Shown: in pieces, positions 1 to 8,900 of the stretch
Layout of the letters: each line of letters opens with the position of its first letter
How positions within the stretch are numbered: the first letter of the stretch is position 1
Source: an uncultured Collinsella sp.
GTDB lineage: Bacteria > Actinomycetota > Coriobacteriia > Coriobacteriales > Coriobacteriaceae
Reading direction: 5' to 3'
Assembly (NCBI GenBank): GCA_905208635.1
Contig: CAJLPX010000003.1
Span: forward strand, 62,001 to 126,000
Length of the DNA: 64,000 bases
Program-made: the position numbers and the translations under genes
The notes under the pieces: model-generated
Databases searched by the model: none
The model's input: only the letters and a program-made list of their open reading frames with translations
Told to the model about the DNA's origin: nothing

Positions 1-748
1 TCTCGACGGGGATGATCTCGTCGTAGACCTGGGTGTCGAGGACGTCGGGCACAAAGCCGGCACCGATACCCTGGATCTTGTGCGGGCCGGCCTGGCCTTT
101 AGAGAGCACCGGGGAGGTGGCGGGCTCGACGGCGACGACCTGAATCTCGGGGTTTTGCTCCTTGAGGAACTCGCCCACGCCGGTCACGGTGCCGCCGGTG
201 CCGACGCCGGCGACGAAGATGTCGACCTTGCCGTCGGTGTCGTCCCAGATCTCGGGGCCGGTCGTGGCCTTGTGAATGGCCGGGTTCGCGGGGTTCACAA
301 ACTGGCCGGCGATGATGCTGTTGGGGGTCTCCTTCTGCAACTCTTCGGCCTTGGCGATAGCGCCCTTCATGCCTTTGGAGCCGTCGGTGAGCACGAGCTG
401 CGCACCGTATGCCTGCATCAGCTTGCGGCGCTCGACGGACATAGTCTCGGGCATGGTGATGATCACCTTGTAGCCGCGGGCGGCCGCCACCGAGGCGATG
501 CCGACGCCGGTGTTGCCGCTCGTGGGCTCGATGATGGTGTAGTCGCCACCGCGCACGAGCTTGCCTGCCTTCTCGGCCTCGTCAATCATGTTCTTGGCGA
601 CGCGGTCTTTAACGGATCCGGCGGGGTTGAAGTATTCCAGCTTGACGAGCACGCGGGCCTTGAGGTCCTCATCGGCCTCAAAGTGAGTGAGCTCCAGAAG
701 CGGAGTGTGGCCGATAAGCTGATCGATGGATGTGTACACATTGCTCAT
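1..748 (-). CDS. cysK: Cysteine synthase A (O-acetylserine sulfhydrylase), C-terminus cut by window edge
   Basis: PLP-dependent enzyme that makes L-cysteine from O-acetylserine and sulfide in the cytoplasm. About 249 codons are present and the 3' end lies beyond base 1. The translated N-terminus has the family signatures: a HTPLLEL start, the PLP lysine in NPAGSVKDR, the substrate loop [10 protein letters not shown] and the phosphate loop [10 protein letters not shown]. The start is the ATG at 748, preceded by GGAGG at 755-759 (complement). It is divergently transcribed from an Rrf2 regulator 253 bp away, an arrangement common for CymR/IscR-type control of cysteine synthesis. The reading is secure. 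A choice between CysK and a CysM paralogue would need the missing C-terminus. Confidence 0.95.
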   Translation of the reverse strand, partial: MSNVYTSIDQLIGHTPLLELTHFEADEDLKARVLVKLEYFNPAGSVKDRVAKNMIDEAEKAGKLVRGGDYTIIEPTSGNTGVGIASVAAARGYKVIITMPETMSVERRKLMQAYGAQLVLTDGSKGMKGAIAKAEELQKETPNSIIAGQFVNPANPAIHKATTGPEIWDDTDGKVDIFVAGVGTGGTVTGVGEFLKEQNPEIQVVAVEPATSPVLSKGQAGPHKIQGIGAGFVPDVLDTQVYDEIIPVE

Positions 749-1001
749 GGTGAACCTCCAAAGTGTTCAAATGACTGGATACCGTGTGGTTTTACGGTGT
801 GTGTGGCAGCGAAACCCACAAACCTTATAGGTTGTTCGTTTTGCTGTTGGCAAGCATAGTAGACAGTAAAGCCTAGTAACGCAATAGGAAATAGAAGATT
901 ATTACGAGTCGATTAACCATCTTGACGGGAATAGGTATTTTCAAAACCAATTTTTCGGCTAGAATTTCTACGAATTAAAAGACCGAAAGGCAGCTATATA
1001 T
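749..1001. promoter_or_regulatory. Divergent cysK / rrf2 promoter region
   Basis: This AT-rich 253 bp gap drives two divergent genes. TAGAAT at 960-965 is a good -10 for the Rrf2 gene. An interrupted palindrome, AACC-ttata-GGTT (821-833), lies on the cysK side and could be an operator for the regulator. The assignment is inferred from position and symmetry only. Confidence 0.4.
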
Positions 1002-1430
1002 ATGTTGGTTTCCACAAAGGGCAGATATGCCCTGCGCGTTATGGTCGACCTGGCCGAGCATCAGGCGGCCGGTCGCATCCCGCTCAAAGAGATCGCGGCG
1101 CGCCAGGGGATTTCGGAGAAGTACCTCGAGAATATTCTGGCGACGCTCGTGCGCGCCAATATGCTCTCGGGCATGCGCGGCAAGGGCGGCGGCTACGTAC
1201 TTACGCGCCCGCCCGAGCAGTACACGGTGGGCGAGATCTTGCGCCTGACCGAGGGCAGTCTGGCGCCGGTCGCCTGCCTGGATGGCGACTGCAAGGGTTG
1301 CTCGCGATCTGATGAGTGCCCCACGCTCGACGTGTGGAAGAACCTTGACAAGCTCATCAACGACTACCTCGACGGTGTGACGCTCGATCAACTTGTCGCT
1401 CCCAATGAAGGCTACGACTACGTCATCTAA
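1002..1430 (+). CDS. Rrf2-family transcriptional regulator with a four-cysteine cluster
   Basis: A 142-residue Rrf2 protein. The winged helix covers about residues 1-70 and includes the recognition segment around SEKYLENIL and the wing GMRGKGGGYVL. Cysteines C92, C97, C100 and C106 sit in the segment where IscR carries its three [2Fe-2S] ligands, so an iron-sulfur cluster or thiol sensor is plausible. CymR-type Rrf2 regulators lack such cysteines. The start is the ATG at 1002, after a GAAAGG-type ribosome site. It is divergent from cysK and probably controls it. The family call is firm; the signal sensed is inferred. Confidence 0.9.
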   Translation: MLVSTKGRYALRVMVDLAEHQAAGRIPLKEIAARQGISEKYLENILATLVRANMLSGMRGKGGGYVLTRPPEQYTVGEILRLTEGSLAPVACLDGDCKGCSRSDECPTLDVWKNLDKLINDYLDGVTLDQLVAPNEGYDYVI

Positions 1431-1437
1431 CCCACAC

Positions 1438-1468
1438 CTGCCATGTGGGGACAGGGTGGAAATGGCAG
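1438..1468. repeat. Solo palindromic unit with GTGGGGACAGGG core
   Basis: Seven-base arms CTGCCAT (1438-1444) and ATGGCAG (1462-1468) flank a G-rich core, starting 8 bp after the Rrf2 stop codon. It resembles a single arm of the larger palindromes at 2615, 13571 and 55314. Confidence 0.5.
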
Positions 1469-1500
1469 ATTCTCTCGCCCTTTAAGACTTGGCAAATAAG

Positions 1501-1535
1501 AAGGCCGCCCATTTTTGCGATGGGCGGCCTTCGTT
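1501..1535. terminator. Bidirectional terminator between convergent genes
   Basis: A perfect 12-bp stem (1501-1512 with 1520-1531) has a 7-nt loop and is followed by CGTTTT. It separates the Rrf2 gene from the convergent membrane-protein gene. Confidence 0.85.
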
Positions 1536-1572
1536 TTGGGCTGTTGAGACGGGCGCGGCCGGAATGGCCGTT

Positions 1573-1938
1573 TTAGCCCTCGGCGATGCTATCGAGAATG
1601 CTGCGCATGATGGATACCAGGATGCTGCCCATAAAGGCCGATCCAAAGCTGGCAATGGAGATACCCGCGCCCAGCAGATTGACCGACAGATAGCTGGCCA
1701 GCTCGAGCATAAAGCTGTTGACTACGAGCTGAAAAATACCCAGCGTAATGATCGTGAGCGGCAGCGAGATAACCGTCAGAAACGGCTTGACGAGCGAATC
1801 GACGATGTTCAGGAACAGTCCCACGAAGGCGAAACAGACCCAGGCCTCGGCAAAACCGAAGGGCTGGATGCCGGGGACGAGGAACGTGGCAATCGCGATG
1901 GCGATCGAGGTAAAGAGCCAGTTAAGCATAAAGCGCAT
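1573..1938 (-). CDS. Phage-holin-4_2 / YvlD-type small membrane protein
   Basis: A 121-residue, very hydrophobic protein with about four predicted transmembrane segments. Its pattern (FLVPGI near the N-terminus, NIVDSLVKPFLTVISLPL in the middle) matches the PF04020 'phage holin family' of chromosomal membrane proteins, whose role is unknown. The start is the ATG at 1938, preceded by AAAGGAT. It stands alone, with a terminator between it and the Rrf2 gene. Nothing nearby suggests a prophage, so the holin name should not be read as function. Confidence 0.85.
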   Translation of the reverse strand: MRFMLNWLFTSIAIAIATFLVPGIQPFGFAEAWVCFAFVGLFLNIVDSLVKPFLTVISLPLTIITLGIFQLVVNSFMLELASYLSVNLLGAGISIASFGSAFMGSILVSIMRSILDSIAEG

Positions 1939-2262
1939 GGTGTGAATCCTTTCTTGCGCAGGGTGCGTCGGTGTCGCGTGAAGCGGTTTGCTGCGGCGGC
2001 TTGGACGGCCGCTCGGGTGTGCCGCCTTGTTCGGCCGCCCATTGTCTCAGATATTCGTGGAGCTTACGTGCGCATTCGGTTTCAAAACGGCGTTCGTCCT
2101 GAAAAACGCGCCGCTGGCAGAGAGTCTTGTCGCTTTAGTTTGGTGGTGTGCTACACTGCTACGGGCAAAAGCCACAGGCGTTGCCCTATTGCATAGAACG
2201 GGCGAACGATGCCCGATGTCAGTATCAACTTCGATGCCTTATGGCGGGTTTGGCGGTGATCG
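1939..2262. other. 324-bp intergenic stretch upstream of yerC
   Basis: No gene is supported here. The right part has a possible sigma70-type promoter for yerC: TTGTCG at 2127-2132 and TACACT at 2152-2157, with a long 19-bp spacer. The rest shows only non-coding open frames. Confidence 0.4.
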
Positions 2263-2562
2263 ATGAATATCGAGAACATGTTTGACAAGCCTGATGTCAA
2301 GCAGCTGGTCCACGCATTTAGTCTTTTGGATGACGAGAAGGATATCCAGGCGTTTTTGACCGATATCTGCACGCCGCGCGAGATCTGCGATCTTTCGCAA
2401 CGTCTGCAGGTTGCGCGTTATCTGGATGAGGGCGAGCCTTATGTTGAGGTTCAGGCCCGCACCGGCGCTTCGTCCACTACGGTGAGCCGCGTTTCAAAGG
2501 CACTCAACGGCGAGTACGGCGGCTATCGCAAGATCCTCATCAAACTGGAGGATGGCGAGTAG
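2263..2562 (+). CDS. YerC/YecD-type TrpR-superfamily DNA-binding protein
   Basis: A 99-residue, all-helical protein of the Trp-repressor superfamily (PF01371, YerC/YecD branch). The helix-turn-helix lies at about residues 55-85, in the region YLDEGEPYVEVQARTGASS, with TVSRVSKALN as the recognition helix. PREICDLSQRLQVA is the conserved helical core. Members are small DNA-binding regulators with poorly defined targets in Gram-positives. The start is the ATG at 2263 behind GGTGA. It is monocistronic, followed by a terminator at 2591, and next to the helicase-nuclease genes without overlap. Confidence 0.92.
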   Translation: MNIENMFDKPDVKQLVHAFSLLDDEKDIQAFLTDICTPREICDLSQRLQVARYLDEGEPYVEVQARTGASSTTVSRVSKALNGEYGGYRKILIKLEDGE

Positions 2563-2590
2563 GCCAGCGGCAACAAACGAATTGCGCAGA

Positions 2591-2616
2591 ACCGTCCCTT
2601 CGGGGGCGGTTTTTTG
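2591..2616 (+). terminator. Rho-independent terminator of yerC
   Basis: Stem 2591-2598 / 2603-2610 (ACCGTCCC with GGGGCGGT), TTCG tetraloop, then a T-run at 2610-2615. The T-run runs directly into the palindrome that follows. Confidence 0.9.
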
Positions 2617-2699
2617 ATCCCTTGGAGACGGAGGAAAACGGATCACTGGGCTAGACTGACCTCCTCGGTGATCCATTTTCCTCCGTCTCCAAGGGGTCA
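2615..2699. repeat. Long palindrome with self-complementary arms
   Basis: Arms 2615-2646 and 2668-2699 are 32 nt each and match as an inverted repeat at 30 of 32 positions. Both mismatches still allow G-T pairs. Each arm also starts with TGATCC and ends with GGATCA, so each can fold alone. The core is TTGGAGACGGAGG. It lies between yerC and addB. Confidence 0.85.
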
Positions 2700-2783
2700 A
2701 ATCTGTTGGCGTGGGGCAAATCTGTCCGCGCGGGCGGGTAGGATGGAAGCATTGAATATTGCGAACGGTTTGAGTGGAGGACC

Positions 2784-5700
2784 ATGCCTGTTCGAATCTA
2801 TACCACCAACGCCGGCGCGGATTTGAGCGATGCCGAGGCGGCGCTGCTTGCCGACCTTATTGCCCGCCACGGGCGTGCCGTGCTGCTGGCGCCAACGTTT
2901 GCCGAGCTCGACCTGTGCCGTCATGATGCGGCGGAAGCCGGCGTTTCGCTGGGTATTGACTACAAGACGCCTACATCGTGGCTTCGCTCGCTTTGGGAGC
3001 TTTTGGGCGACGGGCGCGGTTTCGTCGACAACCTGCAGCGCCAGATGCTGTTTTCGGACATGGTAGCGCGCCTCGACGATGCCGACCTGCAGCCGCTTTC
3101 GCGCAGTCAGGGCACGGTGCGCATGCTCGCGCGCATGGCCCGCGATGTGCTGCCGGGTGTGGCGGGGACAGGTGCCGAGCGTTGCTGCGACAACGTTTGC
3201 AAGCCCAAGCCCAAAAGCGACGCCGAGGCTCGCGTGTTTGAACTTTTGTGCGCCTATGCGAGCGGCTTGGACCGTCGAGACATGGTCGAGCCCTGCGAGG
3301 CGGCTGACATTATGGCCAGTGTCCTGGCCGATAGCCTGCCGGCGTGCACCCGCGCCGTATGCGTGCGCGGTATCACGTCGTTTACGCACGGTCTGCTCGA
3401 GCTGCTGTCTGCCGTGGCGAACAATGGGGGAGAGGTCGTCGTGCTGCTTGCCCGCGAGCAGGCGGCGATGCGCGAGGAGCTTGCCGCGGCATTTGATGCC
3501 CGCGATGTGCTGTTTGAGATCGCGCCGCTGGGGGCGGATGCCGTCGCGTCTGATGCCGCTTACGGGACCGCCGCTCAGCCTGCCTTTATTGAGGTCGCCG
3601 GCCCCCATGCCCGTGCTCATGTCTATGCGGACGCCATCGATAAGTTGGTGAAAGCGCACAAGGAGTCCAAGGCCGATAAAGCTACGGCGACGCCCGCCGA
3701 CCCCATGCGCGTGCTCGTTGTTTCTGCCCGGGCACCCCAGCTGTTCGGCGAGCTTGCCGCTCGTTTGGCGGCGCGCCACGTTGCTGCCGAGACGGCCGAG
3801 TTCACGGCGTTTTCCCAATCCATTGCGGGCAGGCAGTTCACGGCGCTCGCCAACCTGATCGAGCGTATGAAGGCCGCCGACGAAGGGGCAGCTTCTAAGA
3901 CTGAGTGGTGGCCCGCTCCGGAGCTTACCGACTGGATTTACAGCCCGCTTTCGGGTGCCGACGCCGCCAGCGCGCGCACGTTCGACAAGAATATGCGACT
4001 GTCGCGCAGCAAGACCACTGCGGGCGTCAAGAGCCTGCTGCAGAGCGTCCAAGGCCAAGTGAGGGGCGCGCGCAAGGCGGCGAGCGACGAGAACTGGTTT
4101 AAGAACGTGCCATGTGTGGTTTCGGACGTGTTCCAGGCGCTGTGGCGTGACAAGCCCGTGACGGCGCTCAAGGCCATGCTTGCCGTTGCCGAGGCGTTGC
4201 CCGATCGCTCGCTGGGCAGCTTGGATGGCCAAGCCCGTCGCCAGGCGGAGGTGGCCCTGCTGCGCCATGTCATCGACATCCTTATGAATGGCGCTCGCGC
4301 GCTCGACGTGTCGCAGGCTGCGACCGTGCCCGTGCTCGATGGCATTCGCACCAAGGTGGACAAGCGTAGCACCGCCTACGATTACGAGACCTACGAGGTT
4401 GACCGTGCGCCACGTGCTCAGGTTCGTTTTGCTTCGCTTGCCGATGCGGCGGCTCTGCGCCCCGGCAGCTACGATGCTGTGCTGTTTGCCGATGTCGATC
4501 TGGACAGCTATCCGCTCTCACACGAGGAGGGACCGCTGGCCACGCTGACGGCGAGCCTTGGTCGCGAGGGCGTGACGCTTGAGCCCGCGGCCTTGCTGCG
4601 CGTGCGCTTTGGCCACGCGATGCAGGCGTCACGCGGCCCGGTTGCGCTCGCCCGCGTGACGCACGATCGCCAGGCGCGCGAGTGCTATCCGGCTGCCGTG
4701 TGGACCGAGTTGCGGGCGCATGCCGAGGCCGCTGAAGCTGCTAAGGCAGCTGACGACGCCAAGGCCGCTGACGCTGCTAAGGCTGCAGGCGCCGACAAGG
4801 CGAATTGCGTGGGTGAGGGCGATATCGTAAGGGACTTCGATCCCGCAGCAGGCGAAGGTCTCAAGTGCGAGCGCGTGACCTGTGAAGCCCCTCAGCATCT
4901 GAGCGCCGAGGCCGTTCCATATCTGGTCCTGCGCCGTCGCGATGGCGAGGGCGAGGATGCACCGCTGGTACCGCGCCTGACGTCTGCCTCGCAGATCGAG
5001 GCCTATTCGACTTGTCCGCTATGCTGGTTCGTCTCGTACCGCGTGAAGCCCCAGTCCATCGACGCGGGCTTTGGCAATATGGAGAAGGGCAACTTTGTCC
5101 ACGACGTGCTGGAGCACCTGCACGCCCGTCTGCCCCAGGAGGGCATGGAGCGCGTGACGCCCGAGAACCTGCTGCGTGCTCAGGAACTGCTACACGAGGT
5201 CTTTGACGAGACCTTGGCCGAGCATGCAGGCAAGCGCGGCACCGAGGGTCCGCTGGTGCCGCTCTCCCCGGTGGAGGAGCGCCAGGTGGCCGAGATTTTG
5301 CCCCAGCTGGAGGGCGTGCTTGCCTACGAGTCCGAGGCGCTCGCGCCCTTCGCGCCGCACTACCTGGAGTTTGCGTTCAACGAGCTCCAGGTCGAGTATG
5401 CCGGCTGGCCGCTCGGCGGGCGCATCGACCGCGTGGATGTGGATGCCGAGAATCGCGCCGTGGTAATCGACTACAAGCATCGCACGGGCGTTGAGGAGTT
5501 TAAACTCGCCGACCCCACGGTGCGCGACGAGGAATCGGGCGAGGCCGCCATCGACGACCCGCGGTGGCTGCCGCCCCATACCCAGACGCTTATCTATGCG
5601 CAGGCCATGCGCCGGGCGCTGGATCTGGATGCCCGTGCGGCGCTCTATTTTTCGACCAAGGGCGGCAAACCGGCGCTGCGCGGTGCGGCGAGTGCCGAGC

Positions 5701-5936
5701 TGCTCGAGGAGGAGCGTGGTGACGGCCGCATCCCGGGGCTTAAGAAGGGCTTTCCCGGCGAGGGCGGCAGCATGGACTTCGACGCCCTGCTCGATCGCGT
5801 GGAGGACGGCATCGCCGAGCGCCTGCGCGAGCTCGAGGCAGGCAACGTTGCCGCCGTCGACCCGGCGTCGACGCAGGCCGCGCATGCGCGCTGCTCGTAT
5901 AACCACGAAGGAACGTTTGTAAGGAGGGGCGTGTAG
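2784..5936 (+). CDS. addB: AddB-like subunit of an AddAB helicase-nuclease
   Basis: A 1050-residue subunit of the double-strand-break resection complex, working with AddA encoded 4 bp downstream. The C-terminal PD-(D/E)XK nuclease is intact at about residues 879-898: GRIDRVDVD, then VVIDYK. The PF12705-like entry motif RLTSASQIEAYSTCP is at about 733. The usual N-terminal Walker A is degenerate (TTNAGADLSDA). The C-terminal cysteine triplet that closes the Fe-S cluster in AddB is reduced to a single Cys (HARCSYN). An Ala-Lys-Asp-rich low-complexity insert lies near residues 645-675. The start is the ATG at 2784, after GGAGG. Confidence 0.88.
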   Translation: MPVRIYTTNAGADLSDAEAALLADLIARHGRAVLLAPTFAELDLCRHDAAEAGVSLGIDYKTPTSWLRSLWELLGDGRGFVDNLQRQMLFSDMVARLDDADLQPLSRSQGTVRMLARMARDVLPGVAGTGAERCCDNVCKPKPKSDAEARVFELLCAYASGLDRRDMVEPCEAADIMASVLADSLPACTRAVCVRGITSFTHGLLELLSAVANNGGEVVVLLAREQAAMREELAAAFDARDVLFEIAPLGADAVASDAAYGTAAQPAFIEVAGPHARAHVYADAIDKLVKAHKESKADKATATPADPMRVLVVSARAPQLFGELAARLAARHVAAETAEFTAFSQSIAGRQFTALANLIERMKAADEGAASKTEWWPAPELTDWIYSPLSGADAASARTFDKNMRLSRSKTTAGVKSLLQSVQGQVRGARKAASDENWFKNVPCVVSDVFQALWRDKPVTALKAMLAVAEALPDRSLGSLDGQARRQAEVALLRHVIDILMNGARALDVSQAATVPVLDGIRTKVDKRSTAYDYETYEVDRAPRAQVRFASLADAAALRPGSYDAVLFADVDLDSYPLSHEEGPLATLTASLGREGVTLEPAALLRVRFGHAMQASRGPVALARVTHDRQARECYPAAVWTELRAHAEAAEAAKAADDAKAADAAKAAGADKANCVGEGDIVRDFDPAAGEGLKCERVTCEAPQHLSAEAVPYLVLRRRDGEGEDAPLVPRLTSASQIEAYSTCPLCWFVSYRVKPQSIDAGFGNMEKGNFVHDVLEHLHARLPQEGMERVTPENLLRAQELLHEVFDETLAEHAGKRGTEGPLVPLSPVEERQVAEILPQLEGVLAYESEALAPFAPHYLEFAFNELQVEYAGWPLGGRIDRVDVDAENRAVVIDYKHRTGVEEFKLADPTVRDEESGEAAIDDPRWLPPHTQTLIYAQAMRRALDLDARAALYFSTKGGKPALRGAASAELLEEERGDGRIPGLKKGFPGEGGSMDFDALLDRVEDGIAERLRELEAGNVAAVDPASTQAAHARCSYNHEGTFVRRGV

Positions 5937-5939
5937 ACC

Positions 5940-8900
5940 ATGGATTTTTCGACTTTGATGCCGCAACAGCTGCAGATCGTCAAAACGCTCGACCGTCCGC
6001 TGTTTGTCTCGGCGGGCGCCGGTTCGGGCAAGACCTTTACCCTCACGCGCCGCATCGTCTACGCGCTCTCGCCCGAATCCGGTCCGTTCGTTGAGCATCT
6101 GGATCAGGTGCTCGCCATTACCTTTACCAAAGACGCCGCGGCCGAGATCCGTGACCGTGTGCGCCGCGCGCTCATCGACGAGGGCATGGACGAGGAAGCC
6201 CTGACCGTCGACGATGCGTGGATCTCGACCATTCACGGCATGTGCTCGCGTATCCTGCGCGCACATGCGTTGGAGCTGGGCATCGATCCCGAGTTCACGG
6301 TGCTCACCGATACCGACGAGCTTATGGACCAGGCTGTTGAGCATGTGCTGGCCCGCGCGACGGCGCCCGATGCCGCCCCCGAGCTCACCGCTTCGCTTAA
6401 GGCCCTCTACGCTTGGTATCCCATGGCGGGCGAGGGTGGGCCGTTTGGCGCCGGTACCACCATTAAAGGACTGGTGCGCGACCTGTTGGAGCTATCGAGC
6501 CAGCTGCCGGGCGGCATGGACGATGTGTGCGTGGCGCGCGGCCAGGCTGACACCTCGGCGCTTGCCGACGCCTATCGCGCGGCGTTGGGTGCGAGCAAGG
6601 CCGCGACCGAAAAGGCGCAGGTGGCACTCGACGCCATCGACGCGTTTGAGGCGAGTGGCAAAACCATGGTCGATGCGGCGCGACTTATGATGTCGTGCAC
6701 CATGCCGCGCGCGAGCAAGGCGTTTTCTAAGGAGCAGGTGGAGCTACTCAAGGCCGAGGCTGCTGATGCATTTATCAATATCGTGCTTGCCTGCGGTGCC
6801 CCCGCGCTCGATGCACTGGTGGGCCTGGCCCGTTCCGTGGAGGCCGAGTATCGCGCGCTGAAGGCCGGCCAGTCCGCGCTCGATAACAACGACCTGCTGC
6901 GCATGGCGTACGAGGCGCTGCGCGACTACCCGGCTATTCGAGCAGCCTATGAGGGCCGCTTTAAGATGGTCATGATCGATGAGTTCCAGGATACCGACCA
7001 GATGCAGGTTGACCTGATCCGTTACCTGACCGGCGCGGGTGAGCGTGCGCTGTGTACCGTGGGCGATGCGCAGCAGTCGATTTATCGTTTCCGTGGCGCC
7101 GAGGTCGAGGTGTTCCGTCGCCAGGAGCGCAAGGTGGGTTCGACGACGGCGTCCGAGACGGTCGCCACGTCCGATGCCCCCGCCGGCGAGCTCGTCAAGC
7201 TTGTACGCAACTTCCGCAGCCACGACGAGGTGCTGCGCTATGTGGCGCGCGTCTTTGACGGCGACACCGGTGGTTTGATGCAGGGGTTCTTGGATCTTGA
7301 ACCGAGCGACGAACGCGAGGACAAGCTCAAGGCAAAGGCTTCGCGCCGCCAGGCGCTGCTCGTTGCCGGCGGCAGCACCCAGGAGCGAACGCAGGCGAAA
7401 GCTCGTGCGATTGCGGAGCGGTTCCAAGCGCTCGTTAAAGCGGGCCAGCCCCAGGGCGGCATGGTGCTGCTGCTGGGCCGCATGACCAACGCCGACGTCT
7501 ACGCCCAGGCCTTCCGCGACCAGGGGCTCGACTGCGTGATCGCAGGCGGTTCGGTCTTTGCCCAGGCTGCCGAGGTCCAAACGGTTCGTGCCCTGGTGTG
7601 CGCGCTTGCCAATCCGGCCGATACGGCCCAAGGCCTTCTGCCGCTGCTGGCCTCGCCGATGTTTGCACTCGGCGCCCAGGAGTTTCTGGCGCTGGCGACC
7701 AAACTCGACGAGCAGACGGGCGAGACGTCGCGTCGCAATATCGATGTGGGCATCATGAGCGATTCCGATGTGCCAGGCTTGCAGGGCTTGCCGCTCGTGA
7801 CGCGTGCCCGCGAGGTGCTGCGCTACGCGCTTCGTCGCGTGGGGCGCGATTCGTTCGCCGCCATCGCGCGCGACGTGGTCAATGCTTCCGGCTGGTTCGT
7901 GCGTCTGGCACAGCGTGGCCCCGAGGGCAAGGCCATTGCCGCCAACGTGCTCAAGGCGCTCGACGCCGTGGCCGAGGCAGAGGCCGAGCTCGGCAATTCT
8001 CCGCGCTCCATCGCGCTCGCCTTCGACCGCTTCTTGGCGGGCAAGGAGGCCCCGGGCGCGCTCAACGAGGAGGGCGACGGCGCGGTACGCATCATGACCG
8101 TGCATGCGTCCAAGGGTCTGGAGTACCCGGTCGTAGCGGTTGCCGAGTGTTTTGGCGTGCGCAAGTCGTCCGGTGCGGCGCAGATGGGTCGCGTCGACGG
8201 CGGGGCGCAGGTCGTGGCGCTGCCGGCACGCTTCGACGGCGTTAAACTCGCGGACGGTACGTTCGTGAAGGGCGATGACGTCAAAAAGCAGTTTGAGCAT
8301 GCATTTAAGGGTAAGGGCACGTCGCTATGGTTGCCGCCGGAGCTCATGGAGGATGTCTGCGCGACGGGTTCTCCCGCCGAGGCGTTTGCCCGCCTGCGCA
8401 ACGCCGACCTGCAGCTTTCGCTCGAGGAGCGGGCGCGTCTGCTCTATGTCGCCATGACGCGAGCGCGCGAGTTGGTCGTTTTGGCGATGGACGCCGGCGT
8501 GAGCCGCGGCAAGGTGACGGCGCCGACCTTCGATGTCGAGACGGATCTGACCTACGACGTGCTGCGCCGCATCCTGCCGACCGACAGTCTGGACATGCCG
8601 CAGCTCGATAGCGACCGTTTGGTGTTCGACAACTCCCAGCCGGGCGACTACGAGCTCATCTCGCTGTCGGACTTTACGTTTGGCGAGCAGGCGTTTGAGG
8701 CTAACGCTTCGCTGGATGCCGAGGGCAGGCTTGTTCGCGGCGATGTCGATGTCGCTGATAATGCTTCGCGCTCAACTGTGCCCGGTCCTGCCGACCCCAA
8801 GGCCGATTCATTTGAGCTTGTGTATCCCCAGGCAGCGGGCGTGCGCATGGGCATCTGTCCGTATCCGATGCGTGACTCGTATAGCTACTCGTCAACCGCC

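Noticed and set aside
1573..1938. Prophage signal from the 'holin' family match
   Set aside because: PF04020 proteins are ordinary chromosomal membrane proteins. No phage structural, lysis or integration genes are near.
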